Of a stretch of DNA of 53,315 nucleotides, positions 34,804-42,209 are shown in pieces (position 1 is the first letter of the stretch; each line of letters opens with the position of its first letter). The notes below the pieces were generated by a model. It had not been told where the DNA came from, did no database searches, and saw only the letters and a program-made list of their open reading frames with translations. The DNA is taken from positions 1 to 53,315 of the forward strand of contig LWRO01000049.1 of the NCBI GenBank assembly GCA_001657325.1, written 5' to 3'. The translations under genes and the position numbers were made by a program. The DNA is from Geitlerinema sp. BBD 1991-9 (GTDB lineage Bacteria; Cyanobacteriota; Cyanobacteriia; Cyanobacteriales; Geitlerinemataceae).

Positions 34804-35052
34804 CTACTCTTCACGCTTGATGGTAAACGCTTCCCAGGTTTGAGCGACGATATTTCTCAGCCAGTCGCGTTGGGTTGCGTCGAGGATTCGATCGTCGGTT
34901 AGCACTTCTCGGATGAGGTCATCGAGAGTTTTGCCTTGATGGTGGGAAATTTGCACCACGCCAGCAATGGCTGAGGCAACCACTTCCGGACTGACGGGTT
35001 GTCGCTCTAACTCAATGATTTCTTTCAGGTTCTCTGGGATGGGATAATCCAT
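34804..35052 (-). CDS. Small acidic conserved-looking protein, unknown function
   Basis: This 82-residue, mostly helical, acidic protein (PIPENLKEIIELERQPVSPE; GKTLDDLIREVLTDD; QRDWLRNIVAQTWEAF) has good coding character and starts at ATG 35052. I do not recognise a family. It has no signal peptide or membrane helix. It is flanked by moeA (convergent) and the decayed IS605 element, whose right end lies about 50 nt upstream of its start. Confidence 0.5.
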   Translation of the reverse strand: MDYPIPENLKEIIELERQPVSPEVVASAIAGVVQISHHQGKTLDDLIREVLTDDRILDATQRDWLRNIVAQTWEAFTIKREE

Positions 35053-35103
35053 AACAGTCTAAGTCAACACGATCGAAGTTCGCTATCGATTACAGTTTTG
35101 TGA

Positions 35104-35887
35104 CATCCTCCCGACGCTGACCCTACGGGTACAGCGCGGGCTTCCCAACCTCGCAGTCAGGCATTCCTGCCCCACGCCACTTATCTAGGTCATAGACCCC
35201 CGACAGACCGACGCTCGACTCGAATGATGCCGAACCGAGTTCGGCATCCGCTCGCTCGACTTGACAGGCGGTTTCGTTCCCCAGAGTCCCTGGGCTACTA
35301 CGTTCTCGAGTCCACGATGCAAAACCATCTCGGCGGCGGCACGATCTCGATGCGTTCGATACCCACACTCAGGACAATAATGCTCTCTGACCTCCAACCC
35401 TTTCCTGACAGTAGCCAGACAGTTGGGGCAGGTTTGGCTAGTGCCATTGGGGTCAACCTTGGGCAAGCAGCCGACGAATCGTGGTTTGCAACACCTGAGA
35501 ATGCACCTTGCCCAAATGTGGGAATTTCTTCTTAGCCTTGGGCAAGTTGTTTGGCTGTGGTAGGACGGAACAGGTTCGTCGGCGGGAACGATGTATTCCC
35601 TCTCCAGCGAACATCTGTCTATCGGACACTTACGCGAAGCCATCCAGTCTTTGAGTTCGCGCAGTGCGTAGTTATACACGCCTCTACACGTCTCAAGCCA
35701 CTCCAATAGTTCAGTTTGCTGTGTGGCATCTGGATAGATTCTGTATCGGTAGTTCATTGTCAGCATCGCGTTATTTTACCCCGAATAAAGCGCGGTGGTA
35801 AATGCTGGCTTCGGGGGCATCGAACCCCACTCAGCCAGCGGCGAGACTCCAGGTATCCTGACGTTGAGGCTTCGCCTACAGCGCGGG
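35104..35887 (-). mobile_element. Decayed IS200/IS605-family element
   Basis: A tnpB remnant on the minus strand is bordered by two similar hairpins: 35115-35136 (stem with CCC/GGG) and 35862-35883 (stem with GGC/GCC). Both lie in the context GACG-TGA...TACAGCGCGGG. The compensating stem changes suggest both are recognised structures of the same element type. No tnpA is present. The outer hairpin runs up to the stop codon of tmk at 35890-35892. Confidence 0.6.
35185..35766 (-). pseudogene. tnpB: tnpB remnant with internal deletion and frameshift
   Basis: The open frame of 193 codons joins an N-terminal TnpB part (MNYRYRIYPDATQQTELLEW; CRGVYNYALRELKDW) to the C-terminal zinc-ribbon part (GTSQTCPNC...CPEC; THRDRAAAEM). 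Between them the frame is wrong: the +1 frame of the same stretch reads LPKAKKKFPHLGKVHSQVLQ, which is the expected TnpB sequence. About 200 residues containing RuvC-I and RuvC-II are missing. A 10-bp direct repeat, CCTTGGGCAA (35457-35466 and 35536-35545), lies close to the junction. The product cannot be an active nuclease. Confidence 0.8.
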
Positions 35888-35889
35888 AC

Positions 35890-36534
35890 TTATGTTCTCG
35901 CGCTCTTAGAGGTTAAACGTTTTGTTAAAATTTCTCGCACTGTTTTTTCGACTTCGTCTGCGGATAAGGTTCCGTCCACCGAAACGATGCGGTGGGGGTG
36001 TTGTTGCGCCAGTTCCACATACCCCTGACGCACGCGGTGGTGAAAGTCGAGGGCTTCGCGTTCCAAGCGGTTGGCTTCACCTCGCTTGAAGGCCCGATCG
36101 AGGCCGATTTCCGGGGTAACATCGAACCAAAAGGTCAAATCCGGTTCTAACCCATTGGTAGCGATGGCATTGAGTCGATCGATGAGTTCTCGATTTAACT
36201 GCCGTCCGTATCCTTGATAGGCGACCGTAGAATCCGTATATCGATCGCACAGGACGATCGAGTCGCGTTCTAAATGGGGTCTGAGATACTGCTCGACGTG
36301 TTGCGCGCGATCGGCAGCGTAGAGGAGTAATTCCGCTCGATCGTCGATCGATTCTCCCTCGCTAACCTCTAATAAGATCGATCGGAGGTGCTGCCCGAGT
36401 TCCGTCCCTCCCGGTTCCCGCGTGACAACGACTGGGCGAGTGGTTTGGGATTGCAGCCAAAGGCGGGTTCGCTCCAACTGAGTGGTTTTCCCACAACCTT
36501 CGATTCCTTCAAAAACAACGAACGTTCCCGTCAT
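35890..36534 (-). CDS. tmk: Thymidylate kinase
   Basis: The enzyme phosphorylates dTMP to dTDP for DNA synthesis. The 214-residue protein has P-loop FEGIEGCGKTTQ, the DR(Y/H) motif in VLCDRYTDSTVAYQG, and the TREPGGTELG substrate loop. The C-terminal tail (RLTSKSART) is translated from sequence adjoining the IS605 hairpin, so the element may have altered the last residues. It starts at ATG 36534. Confidence 0.93.
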   Translation of the reverse strand: MTGTFVVFEGIEGCGKTTQLERTRLWLQSQTTRPVVVTREPGGTELGQHLRSILLEVSEGESIDDRAELLLYAADRAQHVEQYLRPHLERDSIVLCDRYTDSTVAYQGYGRQLNRELIDRLNAIATNGLEPDLTFWFDVTPEIGLDRAFKRGEANRLEREALDFHHRVRQGYVELAQQHPHRIVSVDGTLSADEVEKTVREILTKRLTSKSART

Positions 36535-36664
36535 TGGCGAAATATGGAGCGAAATATGCTACGAAACGTTGACCGATACACTCGATCGACCAAAGCAGAT
36601 GCTACATTATCATTCATCAGAGAAATATGGAAACTCCCGTCACGCGATCTAGGAGGTAGTTTTG

Positions 36665-37213
36665 GTGAACCCGACAGAATCCCTCAACCCGCACGAGCTA
36701 CGAGCTGAAGTCGCTCGATTGCAAGAAGAGGTGAAGATGCGCGACCAACTGGTGCAGCAGCTTTCTCAAGAACTGTTCCGCTTGGTGAAGGGTAACGCCA
36801 GCGCTACTCCCAACCCAGCAAGCTCAGCGCAACATCAGGAACAACTACAAATCTTGCGCCAACAGTTGGCCGAGGTCGAGAAACAAGTCGAATTCTATCA
36901 AGCCCAAATCGGCGATCGAGATCGAGAACTCGTTCAACAGCGTCAAACGGTGCAAGAGTTGACCGATCGCGCCCGGACGTTGGAACAGGTGGTTCAGGAA
37001 CTCCCTGAAATCTACAAACAGAAGTTTGCCGAACGCCTTCAACCCATTCAGGAACGGGTGGAAATGCTGCAGCGGGAAAACCGCCAACTCCACGCCGAAT
37101 TGCAAAGTGTCAGCTATCGCCTCGCCCAGCGCACGCGCCAACAATCTGGCAACCTCGATCTGCCGAGTTTCGAGGAACAAGAAGAACGGGCTTCGCTACC
37201 GTCGTTTGGTTGA
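36665..37213 (+). CDS. Coiled-coil protein, conserved in cyanobacteria, unknown function
   Basis: The protein of about 182 residues is almost entirely Gln/Glu-rich coiled coil in two segments (about 10-45 and 58-165) separated by an Ala/Ser/Pro linker. The opening ESLNPHELRAEVARLQEEVK resembles a widespread cyanobacterial hypothetical protein. AGGAGG at 36651-36656 lies 5 nt before TTG 36662 and 8 nt before GTG 36665; GTG is preferred. There is no membrane segment. It is divergent from tmk. A structural or scaffold role is inference. Confidence 0.7.
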   Translation: MNPTESLNPHELRAEVARLQEEVKMRDQLVQQLSQELFRLVKGNASATPNPASSAQHQEQLQILRQQLAEVEKQVEFYQAQIGDRDRELVQQRQTVQELTDRARTLEQVVQELPEIYKQKFAERLQPIQERVEMLQRENRQLHAELQSVSYRLAQRTRQQSGNLDLPSFEEQEERASLPSFG

Positions 37214-37356
37214 GGCGTTGGGGAAATGAGGCGATCGAACTGAAAACTGCCTCCACGCTTCACGCTTCACTTTCCACGCTTCACTGCAAACGCCTGGCCG
37301 TCGATCTGTCACAATGTAAAGAAAACAGAAAAATCGAAGACAGATCGAGGGCTTGA

Positions 37357-37980
37357 ATGTCTGAGGTAATTTCCCTAGAGACGATCGAGGAAATCGCCCG
37401 TCAGTATGGATACTGGGCGGTTTTTTTAGGAATTTCGCTTGAAAATGCAGGTATACCGATTCCCGGTGAAACGATCGCGCTCGTATGTGGGTTTCTTGCA
37501 GGAGAGGGCGAACTAGATTACAAGTTTGTTCTATTGTGTGCCGTGGGGGGCGCGATTCTCGGCGATAATTTCGGCTATTGGATTGGCAAATGGGGCGGTT
37601 GGCCGCTTTTGCTTCGCGTCGGAAGCTGGTTTCGGATTTCTGAAGCGCAATTGAAGACGGTACGGGAAGAATTCAGTAGTAACGCAGCTAAGGCAGTGTT
37701 TCTCGGACGATTTATCGCCCTATTGCGGATTTTCGCCGGGCCGTTGGCAGGCATTGCTGAGATGCCTTACAGCAAGTTTTTCCTCTGTAATGCAGCGGGG
37801 GCAATCTTGTGGGCTTCGATTATGGTTAGTTTGTCCTATTTTGTCGGTCGGCTGATTCCGCTAGAAAAACTGGTGTCGAGTGTCGCTCAGTTTGGTATCG
37901 GGGCGCTATTGTTGGTCGCTGTGGTCTTCGTCGTTCCCCGGATTTTGGAATCACAAGATCCGCTCAAAGTCAAGGATTAA
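37357..37980 (+). CDS. DedA/SNARE-associated family membrane protein
   Basis: This 207-residue membrane protein has several helices and the DedA signature: ENAGIPIPGETIALVCGFLAG near the N-terminus and VFLGRFIALLRIFAGPLAG in the middle. It also has the final hydrophobic helix (GIGALLLVAVVFVVP). DedA proteins recycle lipid carriers such as undecaprenyl phosphate or phospholipids across the membrane. It starts at ATG 37357. Short degenerate repeats (CACGCTTCAC) precede it at 37255-37290. Confidence 0.88.
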   Translation: MSEVISLETIEEIARQYGYWAVFLGISLENAGIPIPGETIALVCGFLAGEGELDYKFVLLCAVGGAILGDNFGYWIGKWGGWPLLLRVGSWFRISEAQLKTVREEFSSNAAKAVFLGRFIALLRIFAGPLAGIAEMPYSKFFLCNAAGAILWASIMVSLSYFVGRLIPLEKLVSSVAQFGIGALLLVAVVFVVPRILESQDPLKVKD

Positions 37981-38340
37981 ATGTGGTGTAAAACAAGTAG
38001 ATCGTACCAGACCAGTCTTTTCAAAGCGATCGACGATCGAACTGGATTGAGCGATGCGCCAATTCAAAAATGAAATGCTACAAATTTTGAGAAAGATACA
38101 GTGCGAGGGTCTAGATCTCGACAGATGGGGGCAAGTGGATAACAACTGCTCTCTTGAGACGCAGACACAGCCCTATGAATGGCAGCAGCACACGCCACTG
38201 GGTAATTGAACCCTTGGAAGCAGCTGTCTGAAACACGGAGATTGGCGTCGTTGAGATCTTGGAAAATTCTCGATCGAGAATCCTCGATCGGCGATCCTCA
38301 ATTAAAATGCAAGATCGGTGAGCTATTTCTTCTGCCAACT
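37981..38340. other. Intergenic region before the DUF751 gene
   Basis: These 360 bases contain no credible coding frame. There are small inverted repeats (for example GGGT-AATTGA-ACCC at 38199-38212) and several CGATCG palindromes near 38270-38290. No promoter or known RNA motif could be recognised. Confidence 0.35.
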
Positions 38341-38556
38341 ATGACCCGTAATAACGAGAACTTTTGGGAAAACGTTGCCCGCTATCCCCGCTATATGATT
38401 ACCTTTATCTTGGGAACGTTTTACGCCATCTATACCTGGCTTAAGCCCCTGGCAAAACAACCCGTGACGCTCGTGGCGATCGTTGGATTGCTCGTGTCGA
38501 TGGTTTTGTTTACGATCTTCACGTTAAGAGCCATGTTAGGCGTGTCAGCCGTTTAA
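38341..38556 (+). CDS. DUF751 family small membrane protein
   Basis: This 71-residue protein has NVARYPRYMITFILGTFYAIY and TLRAMLG, the conserved ends of the cyanobacterial/plastid DUF751 (Ycf33-like) family. Two membrane helices are predicted (about 17-35 and 42-62). Function is unknown. In cyanobacteria such genes are often found just upstream of rbfA, as here, though a 581-bp gap separates them in this genome. Confidence 0.8.
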   Translation: MTRNNENFWENVARYPRYMITFILGTFYAIYTWLKPLAKQPVTLVAIVGLLVSMVLFTIFTLRAMLGVSAV

Positions 38557-38907
38557 CTCTCTCGGTGGATATCCCTGGATTGTCCCCTGGGGCGAGGCAT
38601 TCGTCCTAGCACTGAGGTGGACAACGAGGACGATTCCGTCGAGTGTGACGGTCGCTCGCCGATGTGGGTTTCCGGATCGCAGACGTAGTACAATCGAAAT
38701 AACTGTACCTGAGAAAGTACGCTTCTAAGAAAATTCACTCCCGTTCAGGACTTTTATAAAAAGGTGTTTCTTGCTTGTCAAATGACAGGATTCTGTACTC
38801 GATATGACCGATAAATCATTCCCTCTGAGACGGTAACAGCCCGGACAGAACAATACCCGGTCAAACAGAACAAACAACAATTGCTGTCTGACAACTCAAC
38901 ACGAATT

Positions 38908-39064
38908 GTCTGGGGTGGGGCATCACCTAGACGTAAAAAAATTGCCTGTGGATGGGTTCTACCGAAGTTAATTCGGCTTGCTGGATTAACTCGGTGTGAC
39001 CGAGTGAAACAGGAAACAAGATAGGCGCGAGCCTTGAAGTCCGCCTTGAACTGCACCAGCAGTT
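38908..39064 (+). ncRNA. Candidate structured RNA or 5' leader upstream of rbfA
   Basis: Within the 581-bp gap 38557-39137, which has no good coding frame, four stems lie close together. They are GTCT..GGTG/CACC..AGAC (38908-38932), CCGAA/TTCGG (38962-38976), ACTCGGT/ACCGAGT with loop GTG (38989-39005) and AACTGC/GCAGTT (39049-39064). The middle two are enclosed by CCTGT (38945-38949) and ACAGG (39009-39013), giving a multibranch shape. I do not recognise a known family (not tmRNA, RNase P or a standard 6S pattern). It could be a leader controlling rbfA or a free RNA. Confidence 0.35.
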
Positions 39065-39137
39065 GAAGTCGGAATCATGTCCACTGAAATCAATTGGCGA
39101 GATTGCTCGCCCGTAGCATCAAGAGAGGGCGATTATC

Positions 39138-39539
39138 ATGGCTACTAACCGTCGTATGTCCCGCGTGGCTTCGCTGATCAAGCGTGAAGTCAGTCAAATG
39201 TTGATGCACGGCATTAAAGACGACCGCGTCGGAGCGGGAATGGTCAGCATCACCGATGTAGACGTATCTGGCGACCTGCAACACGCTAAGATTTTCGTCA
39301 GCATCTATGGTACAGATGAGGCTCGTAGTGAAACAATGGCGGGTTTGGAATCCGCCACGAACTACGTCCGCCGCGAACTCGGCTCTCGTGTCAATCTGCG
39401 TCGAACTCCGGAAGTTAAGTTTCTCGAAGATCGATCCCTCGAACGTGGCGATCGAACGATCGATTTAATTAACCGCTTAAGTCACGAACGAGACGATCGC
39501 AAATCCGATCTAGATTCCGAGCCTGAAGAAACTGTCTAA
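39138..39539 (+). CDS. rbfA: Ribosome-binding factor A
   Basis: This 30S maturation factor acts on the 5' end of 16S rRNA and is needed at low temperature. The 133-residue protein has the KH-like core: [41 protein letters not shown] and [26 protein letters not shown]. An acidic C-terminal tail ([12 protein letters not shown]) follows. It starts at ATG 39138. A hairpin terminator follows 33 nt after the stop. Confidence 0.95.
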   Translation: MATNRRMSRVASLIKREVSQMLMHGIKDDRVGAGMVSITDVDVSGDLQHAKIFVSIYGTDEARSETMAGLESATNYVRRELGSRVNLRRTPEVKFLEDRSLERGDRTIDLINRLSHERDDRKSDLDSEPEETV

Positions 39540-39571
39540 TCCGATTTTTCGGAAGTACAAATGCGGTTTTC

Positions 39572-39602
39572 GGGACGCCAGCGCGTCCCGATTCTCGTTT
39601 TT
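39572..39602 (+). terminator. Terminator after rbfA
   Basis: A 7-bp GC-rich stem GGGACGC/GCGTCCC with loop CAGC (39572-39589) is followed, after GATTCTCG, by TTTTTT. The distance from stem to T run is longer than ideal. It also lies at the end of the convergent glycine-rich gene. Confidence 0.6.
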
Positions 39603-39611
39603 TGGAACTAT

Positions 39612-40499
39612 TCAACCACCACAACCGCCACCACAACCGCCACCACAACCGCCACCACAGCCGCTACCACAGCCACTGTCACCGCCTTCGCCTCCAGAAG
39701 AATCTCCTCCTCCGATGTCCCAGCTACCACAGCCGCTACCGCCACAGCCACCACCTCGGGAACCCGAACTAAAAGGAGGAGCTTTGGGATTTTTGACGTA
39801 ATCGATCAGTCCGATCGTAAAACGGCTTAGCCCCACAACGGCGAACGTTAAGATAACGACAAGTAGAACGATCTGAATGGGAGTCATGCCGTCGAGCAAT
39901 CGATCGACGTAAGGCATTCCTGTAATGACGGGTAAAATCGCAAATGTTGCGATCGTTGAAGCTTTGAAGGCGAAAGCTTTGGAAAAAACCCAGTTTTGCT
40001 GAAGATTCACCCACTGACACTGAATATCGCGTCCAAAGCGAATTTCTGGAACAGTCCAAATATCTTGCGGCGGAACCTGTCCGAAAAACGTTTCATAGCT
40101 GTCTAAGGTTTTTTGATACCAATCGCCAAATCGATCTCGTTCGGCTTTTCCACCACGGGTGGGTTCGTGATGTAATGGCATCTGTAAAACATTGCAACAG
40201 AAGTCTTCCCAGTACGAGTGCGTATAAACGAGATGCAAGTGCCATGCTCGATCGACTTGTTCTGAAGGCGTAACGGGATGACCGGCGGCGACGGCTAAAA
40301 AGGCAAATTTTTTGTATTCTTCAATAACACGCTGTGTGTATTGTGACGACCAACCATTTTCTCTGGCTAGTCGATCGGCAAATCGGAGTTTGGTGTCAGG
40401 GCGATCGAAAGAAAATGTCTGAAGGCGATCGTAGAGTTGGCTTTGTTGGGGAGTCATCGATTGAAGAGATCGATCGACCTCGAATTCAAGCTCAGTCAT
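39612..40499 (-). CDS. Glycine-rich-domain-type protein with Gly/Cys repeat tail
   Basis: Residues about 60-150 of this 295-residue protein match the pattern of glycine-rich domain-containing proteins (PSEQVDRAWHLHLVYTHSYW, then an FC near the DFCCNVL turn). Two hydrophobic helices (about 180-195 and 207-228) follow. The tail (about 240-295) consists of GGCGGSGCGS-type and finally GCGG repeats, encoded by tandem 12-nt units at about 39611-39680. Some TIGR04222-type membrane proteins have a similar His-rich N-domain plus Gly-rich tail. Function is unknown; metal binding or cell-surface anchoring by the Cys tail is speculation. Confidence 0.68.
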   Translation of the reverse strand: MTELEFEVDRSLQSMTPQQSQLYDRLQTFSFDRPDTKLRFADRLARENGWSSQYTQRVIEEYKKFAFLAVAAGHPVTPSEQVDRAWHLHLVYTHSYWEDFCCNVLQMPLHHEPTRGGKAERDRFGDWYQKTLDSYETFFGQVPPQDIWTVPEIRFGRDIQCQWVNLQQNWVFSKAFAFKASTIATFAILPVITGMPYVDRLLDGMTPIQIVLLVVILTFAVVGLSRFTIGLIDYVKNPKAPPFSSGSRGGGCGGSGCGSWDIGGGDSSGGEGGDSGCGSGCGGGCGGGCGGGCGG

Positions 40500-41009
40500 C
40501 GCTATTATCGAGTTATAAGGCTAACATTCTGAGTTTAGCTTTTCTTTCGTGTCCTGACTGTTGTGTGATAGAGATACTATTGTTAACATATCATTAAATA
40601 TTCAAACCTGAAGTCCTTACATAGCAAGAGCCAGGTGTACTTCACTTTCCGGGGAAATGCTGTAGTTCTCTTGGAATTACGGTGTAATTGAGTTGCTTAT
40701 AATACCAATATCGTTGTAGGGTCGAACGGCCGTTCGACCCTACGCCAAGAGTTTTGGAGTCTCATCAACTCTGCTTATCATCCTAAGTTCAACAGACGCA
40801 AAATGTTTTATAGGTTATAAATCAATCGTTTTAAAAGCTTTGTATGTTGTCTATTTGCAGGCTTTCAGATTTTTTCATTTGACACTTTTGAAGAAAGCAT
40901 CTATTTTTGTTATATGTTTTTTATACAGCCAAAAGCAAGGCTCGAGTTTTTTGAGAACCAGAGCTTGAAACAAAGATTGAATCACAAACAATTAGTTGTC
41001 AAATCAAAA
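40500..41009. other. AT-rich intergenic region with a family B element
   Basis: No gene is seen in these 510 bases. A diverged family B element lies at about 40670-40798. The rest is AT-rich (40800-41000) and lies downstream of the Crp/Fnr gene on the minus strand. Confidence 0.5.
40670..40798 (+). mobile_element. Family B palindromic miniature element, copy C (diverged)
   Basis: A perfect 28-bp palindrome at 40716-40743 shares the core CGAACGGCCGTTCG with copies A and B but has different, still complementary, outer bases (TAGGGT/ACCCTA instead of TCGGGG/CCCCGA). Upstream ATACCAATATC-TTGT and downstream TCATCAACTC and TTCAACAGACG match copy B. The ends and any target duplication are degenerate (AAATG on both sides). 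Confidence 0.65.
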
Positions 41010-41624
41010 CTATTTTTCAGGTAGAGGTAATTTGCTATCTTCCTCAAAAGAATCAATGTTTTTAACAATCCAGTGTTTGTCAGCGTCGAGGTTGAGAACG
41101 TCTTTTCGCTTGAGTTCTCCTAGCATTCGAGTCACAGTCACGCGATTTGTCCCGATCGCACTGGCGATTTCTTGGTGTGTCAGTCGCGCGCCCAAACGCA
41201 TACCTTCCGAGGTCGATTGTCCCATTTCTAGAATTAACAATCGGAATAAATGGGAGAGTCGATCGAGTGCGCGTCGGTGAGAGGCAATGACGAGAAGTTC
41301 CTCGAGTTGACACAACCGCCGTGCTTTTTGTTGGAGGAGTTTAATACCGAGTTCGGGGGTTTGTTCGATTTCTGCTTGGGGATACCAAATCGCCATGACG
41401 TCGGAAAGGGCGCGTGCTTGGTGGTGCGGGCGTGTCGTCAGTCCCGAACCGAGCCACATCGAAGGGCCGACCCAACCGAGGACTCGTTCTTCGCCCATTG
41501 CGACCCAGGTACTCAGTTGTACCCAGCCTTGGCACACTTGCCAAACCCCTGTTCCAGAGAGAGGTATAGCACCACCGCGTTCGACAAAGCGACAGGGACG
41601 GTGAAGGGTTATGGCAGATTGCAT
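41010..41624 (-). CDS. Crp/Fnr-family transcription regulator
   Basis: The protein has 204 residues from ATG 41624 (MQSAITLHRPC); an in-frame start at 41687 adds 21 residues lacking family resemblance. The N-terminal half is a beta-roll of the cyclic-nucleotide-binding superfamily but without the cAMP-contacting Arg-Ser motif (RALSDVMAIWYP at that place). The C-terminal winged helix, with HQEIASAIGTNRVTVTRMLG, is closely similar in style to NtcA and other cyanobacterial Crp-type regulators. The ligand is therefore unlikely to be cAMP; it could be ligand-free or bind a metabolite. Target genes are unknown. The start choice is moderately uncertain. Confidence 0.82.
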   Translation of the reverse strand: MQSAITLHRPCRFVERGGAIPLSGTGVWQVCQGWVQLSTWVAMGEERVLGWVGPSMWLGSGLTTRPHHQARALSDVMAIWYPQAEIEQTPELGIKLLQQKARRLCQLEELLVIASHRRALDRLSHLFRLLILEMGQSTSEGMRLGARLTHQEIASAIGTNRVTVTRMLGELKRKDVLNLDADKHWIVKNIDSFEEDSKLPLPEK

Positions 41625-41777
41625 ATTATCGATTCGGAGTGTGAGGTTGCTTGAGTACGGTCGCAATTTCGATCGAGATCGCAACACGACTCACCCCTAA
41701 ACCCTAACGACTGAACGTTAAGTCTGCGTAAAGGGACACCTTGGATGGGGAGGTGAGGAGATGGGGAAAAACCGTCT

Positions 41778-42119
41778 TCACGGGTGACTGATACCTGCTT
41801 GCTGTTCGCGGTAAAAGCGGCAACCGTTGCAGGGGCCGTAGGGATTGACAGCACAGCGAAGGTAGGGCGAACGAGCGTTGTAGAGACAGGTTCGATCTCC
41901 GAGAATTTCAAGTGGTGCGGGTTCGATCGGTTGCAATACTCGAAGCGGAGGTACAGCATCCCGTGCAGCCATCAGACGATCCCGGATTTGGCGCTGAGCT
42001 TTACAAGCGTACCACAGCGATAGCACGGGTGGTGTTAAACCCAAACCGATAACCAACAGCATTTCCCACCACATCGAAGGATTCGCCGATCTCGCTAACT
42101 TTATTTCGCCAACTTTCAT
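41778..42119 (-). CDS. DUF6464 family protein
   Basis: This 113-residue protein has one membrane helix (about 15-36) and a C-terminal Cys-rich block, CLYNARSPYLRCAVNPYGPCNGCRFY, with four cysteines that could bind metal or a cluster. The block is characteristic of the cyanobacterial DUF6464 family. Function is unknown. It starts at ATG 42119 and is divergent from the Ser/Thr kinase gene, 90 nt away. Confidence 0.75.
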   Translation of the reverse strand: MKVGEIKLARSANPSMWWEMLLVIGLGLTPPVLSLWYACKAQRQIRDRLMAARDAVPPLRVLQPIEPAPLEILGDRTCLYNARSPYLRCAVNPYGPCNGCRFYREQQAGISHP

Positions 42120-42209
42120 TGTAACGAAGGCGCTTTGGAGTATCTCTTACAATTAAAGCCGACTCGTAAATTGTAAATTCCCCTGCCGAATCGTACATCG
42201 TAAATTCCC

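Noticed and set aside
38778-39056. 92-codon minus-strand frame before rbfA
   Set aside because: It overlaps the set of hairpins, has poor coding character and no homology pattern; a structured RNA explains the region better.
38557-39137. Known RNA (RNase P, tmRNA, 6S) in the rbfA upstream region
   Set aside because: The conserved cores of RNase P RNA and tmRNA are absent, and the 6S long-hairpin pattern was not found.
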